From: Candidatus Bathyarchaeota archaeon
GTDB lineage: Archaea > Thermoproteota > Bathyarchaeia > Bathyarchaeales > Bathycorpusculaceae
Reading direction: 5' to 3'
DNA: 6,271 nt
Assembly (NCBI GenBank): GCA_013330975.1
Contig: DUHG01000067.1
Span: 1-6,271, forward strand
Shown here one piece after another: positions 1-5,684 of the stretch. How positions within the stretch are numbered: position 1 is the first letter of the stretch; the number at the start of each line of letters is the position of its first letter. A model generated the notes under the pieces. That model made no database searches, was not told where the DNA came from, and saw only the letters and a list, made by a program, of their open reading frames with translations. The position numbers and the translations under genes were made by a program.

Positions 1-174
1 ATGTTTCTCGCTACTTCAACTGAATATGGGTCAAACTCTTTTTTAGAAATATTGAAAGCAAACTCTGCTTACAATGCGAATAGAACTATCTTCCATAAAT
101 CACTTAAGACAGAACCAGACAGAACAGTAATTTGGGTAGTGAGTAACATAGGTTACTCACCCATCTTTAAGTAA
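1..174 (+). CDS. Possible C-terminal tail of an unrecognised gene entering from the left
   Basis: Frame 1 is open from the first base of the window to a TAA at 172-174, giving 57 residues that end in SNIGYSPIFK. The other two plus frames hit stops within the first 45 bases. The window happens to begin with ATG, so this could be a complete small protein or, more likely, the end of a longer gene. No family is recognisable, and 57 open codons can arise by chance. The TAA abuts the ATG of the next frame at 175 with no gap, which would allow translational coupling if both are real. A long inverted repeat lies inside the last codons. Confidence 0.3.
   Translation: MFLATSTEYGSNSFLEILKANSAYNANRTIFHKSLKTEPDRTVIWVVSNIGYSPIFK
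133..163. repeat. Bulged inverted repeat upstream of the secreted-protein gene
   Basis: The left arm TGGGT (133-137) plus GAGTAAC (141-147) is an exact reverse complement of the right arm GTTACTC plus ACCCA (152-163), apart from a 3-nt AGT bulge at 138-140. The loop is ATAG (148-151). The core GTGAGTAAC/GTTACTCAC is a perfect 9-bp dyad. It lies 11 bases before the ATG at 175 and about 65 bases before the most likely translation start. It could be an operator, an RNA hairpin in the leader, or a structure at the end of the preceding frame. No oligo-T run follows, so a terminator role is not supported. Confidence 0.5.
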
Positions 175-768
175 ATGGAAAGGCAACATTTGCCTGCTTA
201 CGTTTTGGCAAGGGAGGAGGTGATAGAAGTAAAAAGCAAGGTTCTAGTGGTAGTTCTAGCGTTAGCTGTAGTTCTATTGGCAACTCCTATGCTTGGAACA
301 GTCATGGCGGCACCAGCAACAAGAATTAAAGGTGTCACAGCAACGATGACTGTCACTATGACATCTGTGTATACAGCTCATGACCATGGCATACTGCAAG
401 TAAGGGAAGGTGTGGCTACTGGCACAGTTACCATAAACATTCCAGGACAACCTCCACTTGTAGGAACACTGTATGCAGAATTCCTTGGAACAATGAAACT
501 GGAGCACCCTATGCCTGGTCCATGGCTTGAAGCTGAGACCTTAATGGTGGGTCATCCAGTGTTTACGTTCACAGGTGAAGGCACAACAGGCACATTTGAG
601 GGCATAAGGCACAACAAAGTTATAGGTTTTCCAGACCCAGTTGTATCATATATCAATACACGTTTGGACCTGCATGGAACTGGAGATTTCTTGGGACAAA
701 CACTGAAATTGTCATATGAAGGAGCACCACCAATTGCTCTTGAAGGCTGGCTGCTTATCCCCAATTAA
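175..768 (+). CDS. Secreted beta-rich protein of unknown function (start uncertain)
   Basis: I do not recognise the family. A typical Sec signal peptide (K-S-K followed by a long Val/Leu/Ala segment and a GTVMAAP-like cleavage region) begins at codon 19 of this frame. The roughly 150-residue mature part has no cysteine, no further membrane helix and no anchor. It is rich in alternating Thr/Val/Gly strands (ATMTVTMTSV, GVATGTVTINIP) and ends in a GTGDF-GQTLKLSYEG-like segment, so a secreted all-beta barrel or sandwich fold is inferred. The coordinates use the only ATG (175), which has no Shine-Dalgarno site and would add about 18 charged residues before the signal peptide. Context favours initiation near 220-231, where a perfect ribosome-binding site is followed by GTA. 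The gene ends at TAA 766-768, just before an oligo-T terminator. Confidence 0.75.
   Translation: MERQHLPAYVLAREEVIEVKSKVLVVVLALAVVLLATPMLGTVMAAPATRIKGVTATMTVTMTSVYTAHDHGILQVREGVATGTVTINIPGQPPLVGTLYAEFLGTMKLEHPMPGPWLEAETLMVGHPVFTFTGEGTTGTFEGIRHNKVIGFPDPVVSYINTRLDLHGTGDFLGQTLKLSYEGAPPIALEGWLLIPN
216..224 (+). promoter_or_regulatory. Full-length Shine-Dalgarno site GGAGGTGAT that decides the start
   Basis: GGAGGTGAT is the exact complement of the conserved archaeal 16S rRNA 3' end. Four bases further on (229-231), in frame with the secreted protein and directly before its Lys-Ser-Lys signal-peptide head, sits GTA, which is not an accepted start codon. A GTG in the same frame (220-222) lies inside the site itself and so is badly spaced. 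Confidence 0.75.
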
Positions 769-773
769 AAAGG

Positions 774-851
774 AAGACTGCAAAAACATAATCTCTCTTT
801 TTTCTATTTCATTTTTTGTTATGACTATGTTTTGACTGTATGTGCAGTCTT
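774..851. repeat. Perfect 9-bp inverted repeat flanking the terminator
   Basis: AAGACTGCA at 774-782 is the exact reverse complement of TGCAGTCTT at 843-851. The 60 bases between them hold the two oligo-T runs. A smaller hairpin, GACTG (834-838) with CAGTC (845-849), competes for the right arm. The left arm starts only 5 bases after the stop of the secreted-protein gene. The function is unknown; it may be a 3'-end structure of the mRNA or the scar of an insertion. Confidence 0.45.
792..817 (+). terminator. Oligo-T transcription terminator after the secreted-protein gene
   Basis: Two T6 runs (798-803 and 812-817) in a pyrimidine-rich stretch begin 24 bases after the stop codon. Archaeal RNA polymerase terminates at such U-rich tracts without needing a hairpin. 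The tract lies within the loop of a long-range 9-bp inverted repeat (774-782 with 843-851). Confidence 0.6.
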
Positions 852-870
852 GTAGTGGCTTATGGATTCT

Positions 871-887
871 AGGAGGTGAATGCCTCC
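871..887 (+). promoter_or_regulatory. Strong Shine-Dalgarno site inside its own hairpin, with ATG in the loop
   Basis: GGAGGTGA (872-879) abuts an ATG (880-882). GGAGG (872-876) is complementary to CCTCC (883-887), so the site could fold into a 5-bp stem with a 6-nt loop that contains the ATG. The frame from this ATG runs only 16 codons to TAG at 928-930 and is immediately followed by the in-frame GTG (931) of the TrmB-like fragment. This could be a leader peptide with coupling, or the leftover start region of a decayed regulator gene. Confidence 0.4.
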
Positions 888-930
888 ATTTTGGTGTCGT
901 TTCCAGTGCCACCGTCTAGAACAGGGGTAG

Positions 931-1245
931 GTGACTTTTATATCCATTGACCATCCTCCACCCCCAAATCACCTTGGTTGTTATGTTCAGAATGCAGCCA
1001 AATGGGGCTATTGCATCGAAAAACCTTCATGCGAGATGAGATTCATTGAACATTATCCCAAGACGGTCTTCGGAATTTATGACAAGCAGTCAATTTTCAT
1101 CATAACAGTCTCGAAAACTGGTTTGCAAAGCTCTCCTGCCCTTTGGTCAAACAATGATGCTTTGATCTCTCTGGCCTCTGCACATTTTGAGGAGTTGTGG
1201 CAGAGAGCACAGAAACCAGAGCTCAAAGATGTTGGGAAACATTAG
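931..1245 (+). CDS. C-terminal fragment of a TrmB-like transcriptional regulator, probably a gene remnant
   Basis: The 104-residue frame resembles the C-terminal effector half of archaeal TrmB-type regulators (PLD-like fold), which sense a ligand beneath an N-terminal winged helix. Visible marks are a strand-rich start (TFISIDHP), RFIEHYPKTVFGIYDK at about residues 37-52 (the typical fold-closing strand with a G-I-x-D turn), a SPALWSNNDALI motif at about 68-79, and the final helix HFEELWQRAQ. Full-length relatives are about 250 residues or more, so the DNA-binding domain and part of the sensor domain are missing. A TAG stands directly before the GTG start in the same frame, and no helix-turn-helix is readable upstream. 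The frame GGECLHFGVVSSATV just before it (about 872-916) may be a shifted piece of the same domain. The family call comes from motif memory, not a search. Confidence 0.5.
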   Translation: MTFISIDHPPPPNHLGCYVQNAAKWGYCIEKPSCEMRFIEHYPKTVFGIYDKQSIFIITVSKTGLQSSPALWSNNDALISLASAHFEELWQRAQKPELKDVGKH

Positions 1246-1324
1246 ATCGAAATCCGCCATTTCCTTCCGATTTTTGTCTCAGTTGTTTCATCTGCTTTTC
1301 TGCTGGGCTCTTTTCCATCGGCGG

Positions 1325-1353
1325 GTTTACAAAAATCGGGGAACGCTGTAAAC
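1325..1353. repeat. 7-bp inverted repeat just past the 3' end of the broken minus-strand gene
   Basis: GTTTACA (1325-1331) and TGTAAAC (1347-1353) form a perfect dyad with a 15-base spacer. On the minus strand it begins 7 bases after the TAA of the broken gene, and the spacer reads as a T-run (GATTTTTG ending) near its far arm. It may be a 3'-end hairpin, but the evidence is weak. Confidence 0.3.
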
Positions 1354-1360
1354 ATTTGTT

Positions 1361-2123
1361 TTACTGTATTGTTCTCGAATCGGTAGGGTAATCGCCGATT
1401 CGCTCGGCTAAGAAGTAGAATCTGGGCATAGTGCGCTGAGGGTTAGCCACGATTTTGCCTTTACGCTTTAATCTAAGTATGATTCGGCGGAAAGCGTCAT
1501 GTTTCAGCTCCAGAAAGTCGCGATAGCTGAATTCCCGCGTCAACTCCCTCGCCTTGTTCAGCACGTACGCTTCAAAAAGACTACTGCTAATTGTTTTCTG
1601 GAACTCGGATCTTACACAACTCAACTCGTAAGGCTCCCGACGAGGCTTGGCTACCTGATACTGGAAAACGTTATTCTGCTGAATATTCACAACCTGCCCA
1701 GCACTGCGAACCTGAGCAGCGCCTTCCACGCCCCTCATGAACGAATCAGTCAAGCTGAGCGTTAGGTGGCAAACGTCCAACCCGTTATCCTTGGCCCACT
1801 GAACGTAAGCCTTCCAACGGAGGAACGCCTCCAGGTTGGGGGCACGAAAATTACAGATCAGATTCTTGCCCTGAGAAGCCGAGGCATTTTGATATTCAAC
1901 CAAGCTTCGCCGTCAGCCTCGCAACCTCTGCCTATGCAGTTACTCTGCCTTCGAACTTGCCCAAATACGACTTCCCAAACGGAGGAATCCTAAGCCTCTT
2001 CCTAAGCTCACAGAATCTGGCACAGTCAACCTTGAACTCTCTGCACTGAGAAAAGCAAAAACACCAAAACTCTTCATAGGACCTGAACCTCAAATCTGCT
2101 TCTAGGTCGTTCAGAAGCCTCAC
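1361..2123 (-). pseudogene. Broken gene of unknown function with a C-terminal winged-helix-like region (TAG plus one-base frameshift)
   Basis: Two pieces read as one protein of about 255 residues. The N-terminal piece starts at GTG (2123-2121), holds five cysteines in about 20 residues (WCFCFSQC…CARFC), and ends at an in-frame TAG (1934-1932). After the TAG the same frame continues AEVARLTAKLG and then meets TGA. Removing one T in AAGCTTGGTTGAA (about 1900-1907) restores KLVEYQN and joins the long second frame (TTG 1903 to TAA 1361, 180 codons). That part contains APNLEAFLRWKAYVQWAKDN, a middle segment VVNIQQNNVFQYQVAKPRRE, and a C-terminal FSYRDFLELKHDAFRRIILR, then LKRKGKIV and a PRFYFL wing, which looks like a winged helix. 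It resembles a recurrent archaeal (Bathyarchaeia-type) hypothetical family, but no function is known to me. A TAG directly precedes the GTG, so the true start may also be lost. Alternatively, the 180-codon part may be expressed alone. Confidence 0.6.
1376..1402. repeat. 8-bp perfect hairpin inside the 3' end of the broken minus-strand gene
   Basis: CGAATCGG (1376-1383) and CCGATTCG (1395-1402) are exact reverse complements around an 11-base loop. The dyad covers the last codons of the minus-strand reading frame (…ERIGDYPTDSRTIQ). Together with the neighbouring dyad at 1325-1353 it makes the 3' end of this gene unusually structured. Confidence 0.4.
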
Positions 2124-2130
2124 CTAAGAG

Positions 2131-2182
2131 AAAAAAAGGGACCGGAAAACGTGATAGCGTGCGGATATCAACATCGGTCACG
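2131..2182 (-). other. T7 run and overlapping dyads between the two broken minus-strand genes
   Basis: On the minus strand, GACCG (2179-2175) pairs with CGGTC (2144-2140), which is followed by CC and seven Ts (2137-2131). An overlapping pair, CGTGA (2182-2178) with TCACG (2154-2150), is mutually exclusive with the first. The T7 run is a reasonable terminator for minus-strand transcription coming from the integrase remnant. The rest of 2124-2289 holds no gene that I can support, only one more 5-bp hairpin (CCCGC 2217-2221 with GCGGG 2231-2235). Confidence 0.35.
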
Positions 2183-2289
2183 AGTCTAGGGCAATCCCGC
2201 CATACTTTTCCTCAACCCCGCAGGTTTTTCGCGGGAAATGAGTATTCTCTGCCTGGTTTCTTAGCCTCGTAATTTTATTGCTGTCTTGT

Positions 2290-2703
2290 TTATTTGCGTT
2301 TTCTAAAGTAGAGTAGCTCATCTTCTTGGTATACATATTCGAAGCCGACCGAGAGCAACTGTTTTATTTTGTCTTTGTTGTTGGTGGTTGTTAAGTTGTA
2401 TTCACCATCTCCGCTCAATCCGAAGATCGCTTGCTCTAATGTGATGTAGAGTAGTGTATTGTCGATGCCTGCGTGGCCGAGGAATTCTTTGCCAAGAAGG
2501 AGGTTTTTCGTTTGGTGATGGAGGTTTGTGGCTCTCCCATTTTATCCCGTATTTCTTCGCACAAAGGTCATAGGCACTCGCTATGTTGTGTTTTTGGCTT
2601 TCAAGCTTGATGCGATGTTACTCTCGAGGGTTTCGACTCTGAGGCGTATGGCTTCAGTGACCAACTCAGAGTTGCTCCTACATGCTTGTTTCTCAGCGCT
2701 CCT
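2290..2703 (-). pseudogene. Decayed tyrosine recombinase (integrase) lacking its catalytic core
   Basis: The C-terminal fragment (2541 to TAA 2292-2290) reads RATNLHHQTKNLLLGKEFLG, then H, NTLLYI, a variable region, then KQLLSVGFEYVYQEDELLYF and RKRK. It matches the end of archaeal tyrosine recombinases: LGH gives the third catalytic histidine (codon 2475-2473), and the Tyr of NTLLYI (codon 2448-2446) is the nucleophile position. It has no start codon near its head and an in-frame TAA (2544-2542) before it. Upstream, in another frame, SAYDLCAKKYGIKWE (about 2578-2534) resembles the end of the N-terminal core-binding domain. Before that, ELVTEAIRLRVETLESNIAS (ending at TAG 2583-2581) resembles a leading helix. 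The stretch with the catalytic Arg, Lys and His-x-x-Arg, normally more than 100 residues, is absent. An internal deletion plus frameshifts is the simplest reading. The C-terminal identity is strong; the N-terminal assignment is weaker. Confidence 0.7.
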
Positions 2704-2734
2704 TCAGTCTGATGGAGATGAGAGAAGATGAATT

Positions 2735-2753
2735 TAAAAGAAAAGAAAAAGGG
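2735..2753 (-). terminator. Oligo-T terminator of the propeller protein gene
   Basis: On the minus strand, CCC is followed by T5, C, T4, C, T4 and AAATT, beginning about 27 bases after the stop codon at 2782-2780. Such broken U-tracts are typical archaeal terminators. Confidence 0.6.
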
Positions 2754-2779
2754 AAAGTGGTTTTGTGTCTGAGCTGCTA

Positions 2780-5434
2780 TTACCTTTTCCTAAGGACTAG
2801 CACTATGGCAACGCCAACTATAGAGATCAGAACCCCGAGCGCGACACCCACGTATATTATGGTCATTGTATTGTCGACTGGTTGCGGATATTCCGGTGTG
2901 CCTGTTGCCGCTGCAGGATCAACAGCGAAAGCTGTTTCAGCGAAAGAGCCGTAGTATGCATTAGTTCCAGCAAATGAGGCTATTACCGTATATTTGCCTT
3001 CGATGTCAGGTGTCCATTGATAGCTGAAGAAGCCAGACGCGTCAGATGTAGTCTTGCCGATTTCTCTGAAGTTTCCATTGCTGTCTATGACGTTCAACGT
3101 GACTTCAACGCCTGTGGCATCGGTTGGACGCGGGAACTGCTTGTAAACGAACAGCATCCATTCGCTCATGCTATCATCCGAAACAGCGGGAACGCCATTT
3201 GGAAAGCGAATGACAAGTTCGTCACTCTGTGTTCCAGGGGATACATCAGTAACTGAACCTCGAATTACCACGCTTGATCCTAGGGCTAACGCCGCCATTG
3301 GTGCCTCCACTGTCACAGCGCTGGGACCTCTTCCAATCGCGTAAACGCGCTGGTCATAGGTGTCCATCGTTGCGATTATGCTGTCACCCATTGCTGCGCG
3401 TCCGCCCCACACTGTTTGTCGGAACAATCCGTTTGCTCTGAATACTTCTTCGCCAGTTAAGGCGTTGAGAGCGATGAATGGTCCGCCTCGAGGTAGCGGT
3501 TGGTTAGCTGAGTGTTCCAGGTTTGCGATGTAGATTTTTCCATCGGCTACGATTAGATGCCCAGTTGGCCAGTTGTTACTCCATAGGGTTTGCATGTAGG
3601 GGTCTTTGACTTCGTATTTCCATGCTAGCTGACCGTTTGTAACATTGTAGGCTTGAATCACTCCGCTCATGGTTCCGCAGAACAACATGCCGTAGGCTAT
3701 GTAGCCGTTTTCGCCTGATGGTCCGCCAGTGAGGTGCCCCAGCATTGCTATGGGTTCAGATATTGTCCACAGGTATTCTCCCGTTTCAGTGCTGAAGCCG
3801 TAACGGTATCTGCTCTCTTTCGCATTCACAGTCAGTACTCTGTCTAAAAGGCTGATAGCTCCAGTGCTTATGGTCTGATTTCCTGCAAGCCAGTCAGCTG
3901 GTGCCTTCCAGTCAACATTGTACAGCAACTGTCCTTGACGACCTGGTCGCAGATCAATTGCCCAATTGATGACGTCTGTAGTGTTTACCATTCCGCCTAC
4001 TATTCTGTCCTCTGCAACTGCCATTCGAACGCTTCCCAGCAAGCCTTTCGGTATCGTAACGTTCCATGAGTAGCCGCTGTATCCTGTTGGCGTTAGGGGG
4101 CTGTCGTAGGGAACAACGCCGCTGCCGTTGCCGTAATCGATGGTAGTGCCGGCTGGACCCGTAGCGTTAACAGTTTTCCCCATAGGCTGCCATTGTCCGA
4201 AGCCCATGCTTCCGACTTGTCTGCTGGCGTAGAGCGCTGGGATGTTGCTTGAGTTCCACATTGTCATGAAGCCGCGATAGTTGTCTAGAGTGAAGATCAG
4301 CAGTTCACCGTGTGGACCGTAAATTGTTGTGCCTCCAGGTACCCCTGTCAATGTGTATACATAGTCTCCAGTCCATGGGTCATATGCTGTCCATGTGGCT
4401 GGCATTGGTGGTCCAAAGAAGCTACCTCCAGTGGCAATCCATAGGTAGTCGTAGACTCCGTAGAAATCGTATGTTTGCCAGTACATCAGTTGACCTCTTG
4501 TCAGTGACTGGTTCGCTCCAAGAACTCTGGACCATAGTTGTTTGCCGGTGTGTAGGTCTACACAAACAGTTTCCTTGTATGGATCTGCGCTCGCGTATTT
4601 CTGGTAGTAGAGTTTTCCACCCATGATTATTGGCATGCCTCCACCGAATAAGCTGCCCCATTTGCCCTCATATGCGTCTCCTGTGTCGTATCCTACTTGA
4701 CCTGATTGGCCTGACTGGCTGGTCTGAGTGAGGATTTCCTGTGATGGGTCTAGTGTTCCTCCTACTTGTCCTCCTGAAGTCAATGGTGTTGTCCACAGTA
4801 TGTGAGCAGATTCTGGTGCTTGACCGTTGCCGAAAGCGAGGAAGTTGGGCGGGGTTTGCAGCCAGTTTCCGTCGATTGATGACCATTCTCTTAGCTGGTC
4901 ATCTACTGGGCGGGTCCAGTATTCCGTCGGAAGTGGATAGCCTGGCTGTATCGGCGTGTGTTCCTCCTGCACGACAAGAGTGATGATCTCGCTGTCGCTG
5001 GCGAGCATTGTAGTGTTGGGCGGTATGGTCATGCCAAAGAAGCCCCCAACTCCGTATACACAGACTTGCTGGGGGAAGTGCAACTGCAAAGAGTAGTTGC
5101 CTGTCGTGCTGGGTCTGTAAACAACGCCTGTTAAACCAGTTGAATCTGTTCTGTATCCTGATCCTCCGTTGTTAAGCGTTTCAGTTGTTCCATCCGGCTT
5201 CTTGACTGTTACTGTTAGGCCTTCCCATCCGTAAAGATCGGAGGATGTCGCATCTGTGATTCCTATCAGAATCAGTGTTTCTTGGCCGACTCCAACTGGA
5301 TTGGGTGTGGCTCCAATAACGGGATATGTCTGTTTCGTGCCTGCAGCGTATGTGTTAGGTAACGCAGCTAATGAAATCATTGCCGCTAACGTCAGAATAA
5401 TTGTCGCGCCTGCGGTGATTTTGTTTTTAGTCAT
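2780..5434 (-). CDS. Surface-anchored PQQ-like beta-propeller protein with Ig-like domains
   Basis: ATG 5434 is chosen because GGGAG lies 8 bases upstream and a clean signal peptide (TKNKITAGATIILTLAAMIS…NTYA) begins there; a longer frame reaches 5500. The protein has 884 residues. In order (numbering from 5434) it has a signal peptide (about 1-30), an Ig-like domain (35-155), the PTEYWTRPVD linker (about 169), a PQQ-type propeller (about 180-700), an Ig-like domain (705-838), a short Pro-rich stalk, and a transmembrane helix ending in RKR. Propeller blades show the D/N-x-x-T-G-x-x-x-W signature: VDLHTGKQLW, YDPWTGDYVY, STETGEYLW, YNVTNGQLAW, LNALTGEEVF. Ten N-x-S/T sequons, nearly all in the propeller, suggest N-glycosylation outside the cell. 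I see no redox or metal site, so it is probably a scaffold, adhesin or substrate-binding surface protein rather than a PQQ dehydrogenase. The partner is unknown. Confidence 0.9.
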   Translation of the reverse strand: MTKNKITAGATIILTLAAMISLAALPNTYAAGTKQTYPVIGATPNPVGVGQETLILIGITDATSSDLYGWEGLTVTVKKPDGTTETLNNGGSGYRTDSTGLTGVVYRPSTTGNYSLQLHFPQQVCVYGVGGFFGMTIPPNTTMLASDSEIITLVVQEEHTPIQPGYPLPTEYWTRPVDDQLREWSSIDGNWLQTPPNFLAFGNGQAPESAHILWTTPLTSGGQVGGTLDPSQEILTQTSQSGQSGQVGYDTGDAYEGKWGSLFGGGMPIIMGGKLYYQKYASADPYKETVCVDLHTGKQLWSRVLGANQSLTRGQLMYWQTYDFYGVYDYLWIATGGSFFGPPMPATWTAYDPWTGDYVYTLTGVPGGTTIYGPHGELLIFTLDNYRGFMTMWNSSNIPALYASRQVGSMGFGQWQPMGKTVNATGPAGTTIDYGNGSGVVPYDSPLTPTGYSGYSWNVTIPKGLLGSVRMAVAEDRIVGGMVNTTDVINWAIDLRPGRQGQLLYNVDWKAPADWLAGNQTISTGAISLLDRVLTVNAKESRYRYGFSTETGEYLWTISEPIAMLGHLTGGPSGENGYIAYGMLFCGTMSGVIQAYNVTNGQLAWKYEVKDPYMQTLWSNNWPTGHLIVADGKIYIANLEHSANQPLPRGGPFIALNALTGEEVFRANGLFRQTVWGGRAAMGDSIIATMDTYDQRVYAIGRGPSAVTVEAPMAALALGSSVVIRGSVTDVSPGTQSDELVIRFPNGVPAVSDDSMSEWMLFVYKQFPRPTDATGVEVTLNVIDSNGNFREIGKTTSDASGFFSYQWTPDIEGKYTVIASFAGTNAYYGSFAETAFAVDPAAATGTPEYPQPVDNTMTIIYVGVALGVLISIVGVAIVLVLRKR

Positions 5435-5442
5435 TTTCCTTT

Positions 5443-5447
5443 CTCCC
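5443..5447 (-). promoter_or_regulatory. Ribosome-binding site of the propeller protein gene
   Basis: GGGAG on the minus strand is 8 bases before ATG 5434-5432, with a second purine run (AAAGG) nearer the start. It supports this start over the upstream in-frame ATG at 5500, which would place 22 extra residues ahead of the signal peptide. Confidence 0.6.
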
Positions 5448-5456
5448 AATTTTATA

Positions 5457-5474
5457 ATACACTTTTTCGTGTAT
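5457..5474. repeat. 6-bp dyad in the leader of the propeller protein gene
   Basis: ATACAC (5457-5462) and GTGTAT (5469-5474) are perfect reverse complements around TTTTTC. The dyad lies 23-40 bases upstream of ATG 5434. It may be an operator or a leader hairpin. A weak TATA-like CTTAAATT on the minus strand further upstream (about 5499-5506) would place it between transcription start and the ribosome-binding site. Confidence 0.35.
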
Positions 5475-5564
5475 GGTCTCAGATATGAAACCTTTTGCAA
5501 TTTAAGATTTGCTAAACTGCAGACTATGGACAGTCATAAGCCTTGAGCATCAATTTTAGAGATG

Positions 5565-5623
5565 TGCTCTAGCTGTTAGTTCTCAAATGGGAACATTCCC
5601 TAACCCTGACCTGGTTTAGAGCA
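5565..5623. repeat. Nested inverted repeats in the divergent intergenic region
   Basis: The outer arms TGCTCTA (5565-5571) and TAGAGCA (5617-5623) are exact reverse complements. Inside them GTTAG (5575-5579) matches CTAAC (5600-5604), and GGGAA (5589-5593) matches TTCCC (5596-5600). CTAACC (5600-5605) can instead pair with GGTTTAG (5613-5619), which would break the outer stem. The element sits between the promoter area of the propeller gene and the start of the zinc-binding protein. It could be a leader RNA fold for the plus-strand gene or an operator. The rest of 5435-5684 is AT-rich, then pyrimidine-rich, with no gene I can support. Confidence 0.35.
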
Positions 5624-5684
5624 TGAGCTTGATTCTCCGGCTATTCTCCCCTGATTTGCTTCTTCTCTTCTTTGCTCTGTTCAT

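Noticed and set aside
712..912. Minus-strand open frame of 66 codons
   Set aside because: It overlaps the end of the secreted-protein gene and its terminator, and has neither protein-like composition nor a ribosome-binding site.
1499..1993. Two plus-strand open frames (1499-1765 and 1766-1993)
   Set aside because: They are mirror frames of the broken minus-strand gene, whose translation is far more protein-like.
2161..2289. Possible attachment site or tRNA fragment beside the integrase remnant
   Set aside because: No tRNA-like 3' end and no matching direct repeat elsewhere in the window that I could find by eye.
928..2583. Several interruptions are TAG (928, 2126-2124, 1934-1932, 2583-2581), hinting at amber recoding (pyrrolysine)
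   Set aside because: Other interruptions are TGA, TAA or frameshifts, and TAG also serves as an ordinary final stop for the genes ending at 1245, 5885 and 6236. Gene decay explains the pattern better.
2528..2954. Two plus-strand open frames overlapping the integrase remnant and the end of the propeller gene
   Set aside because: The minus-strand readings here match known protein features; the plus frames have low-complexity, unlikely sequences.
4312..5546. Several 70-100 codon frames inside and across the propeller gene on both strands
   Set aside because: They are shadows of a long, clearly coding 884-residue gene.
5561..5640. tRNA-like look of the nested repeats
   Set aside because: No acceptor/T-arm geometry, no GGTTCAAATCC-type T loop and no plausible anticodon arm on either strand.
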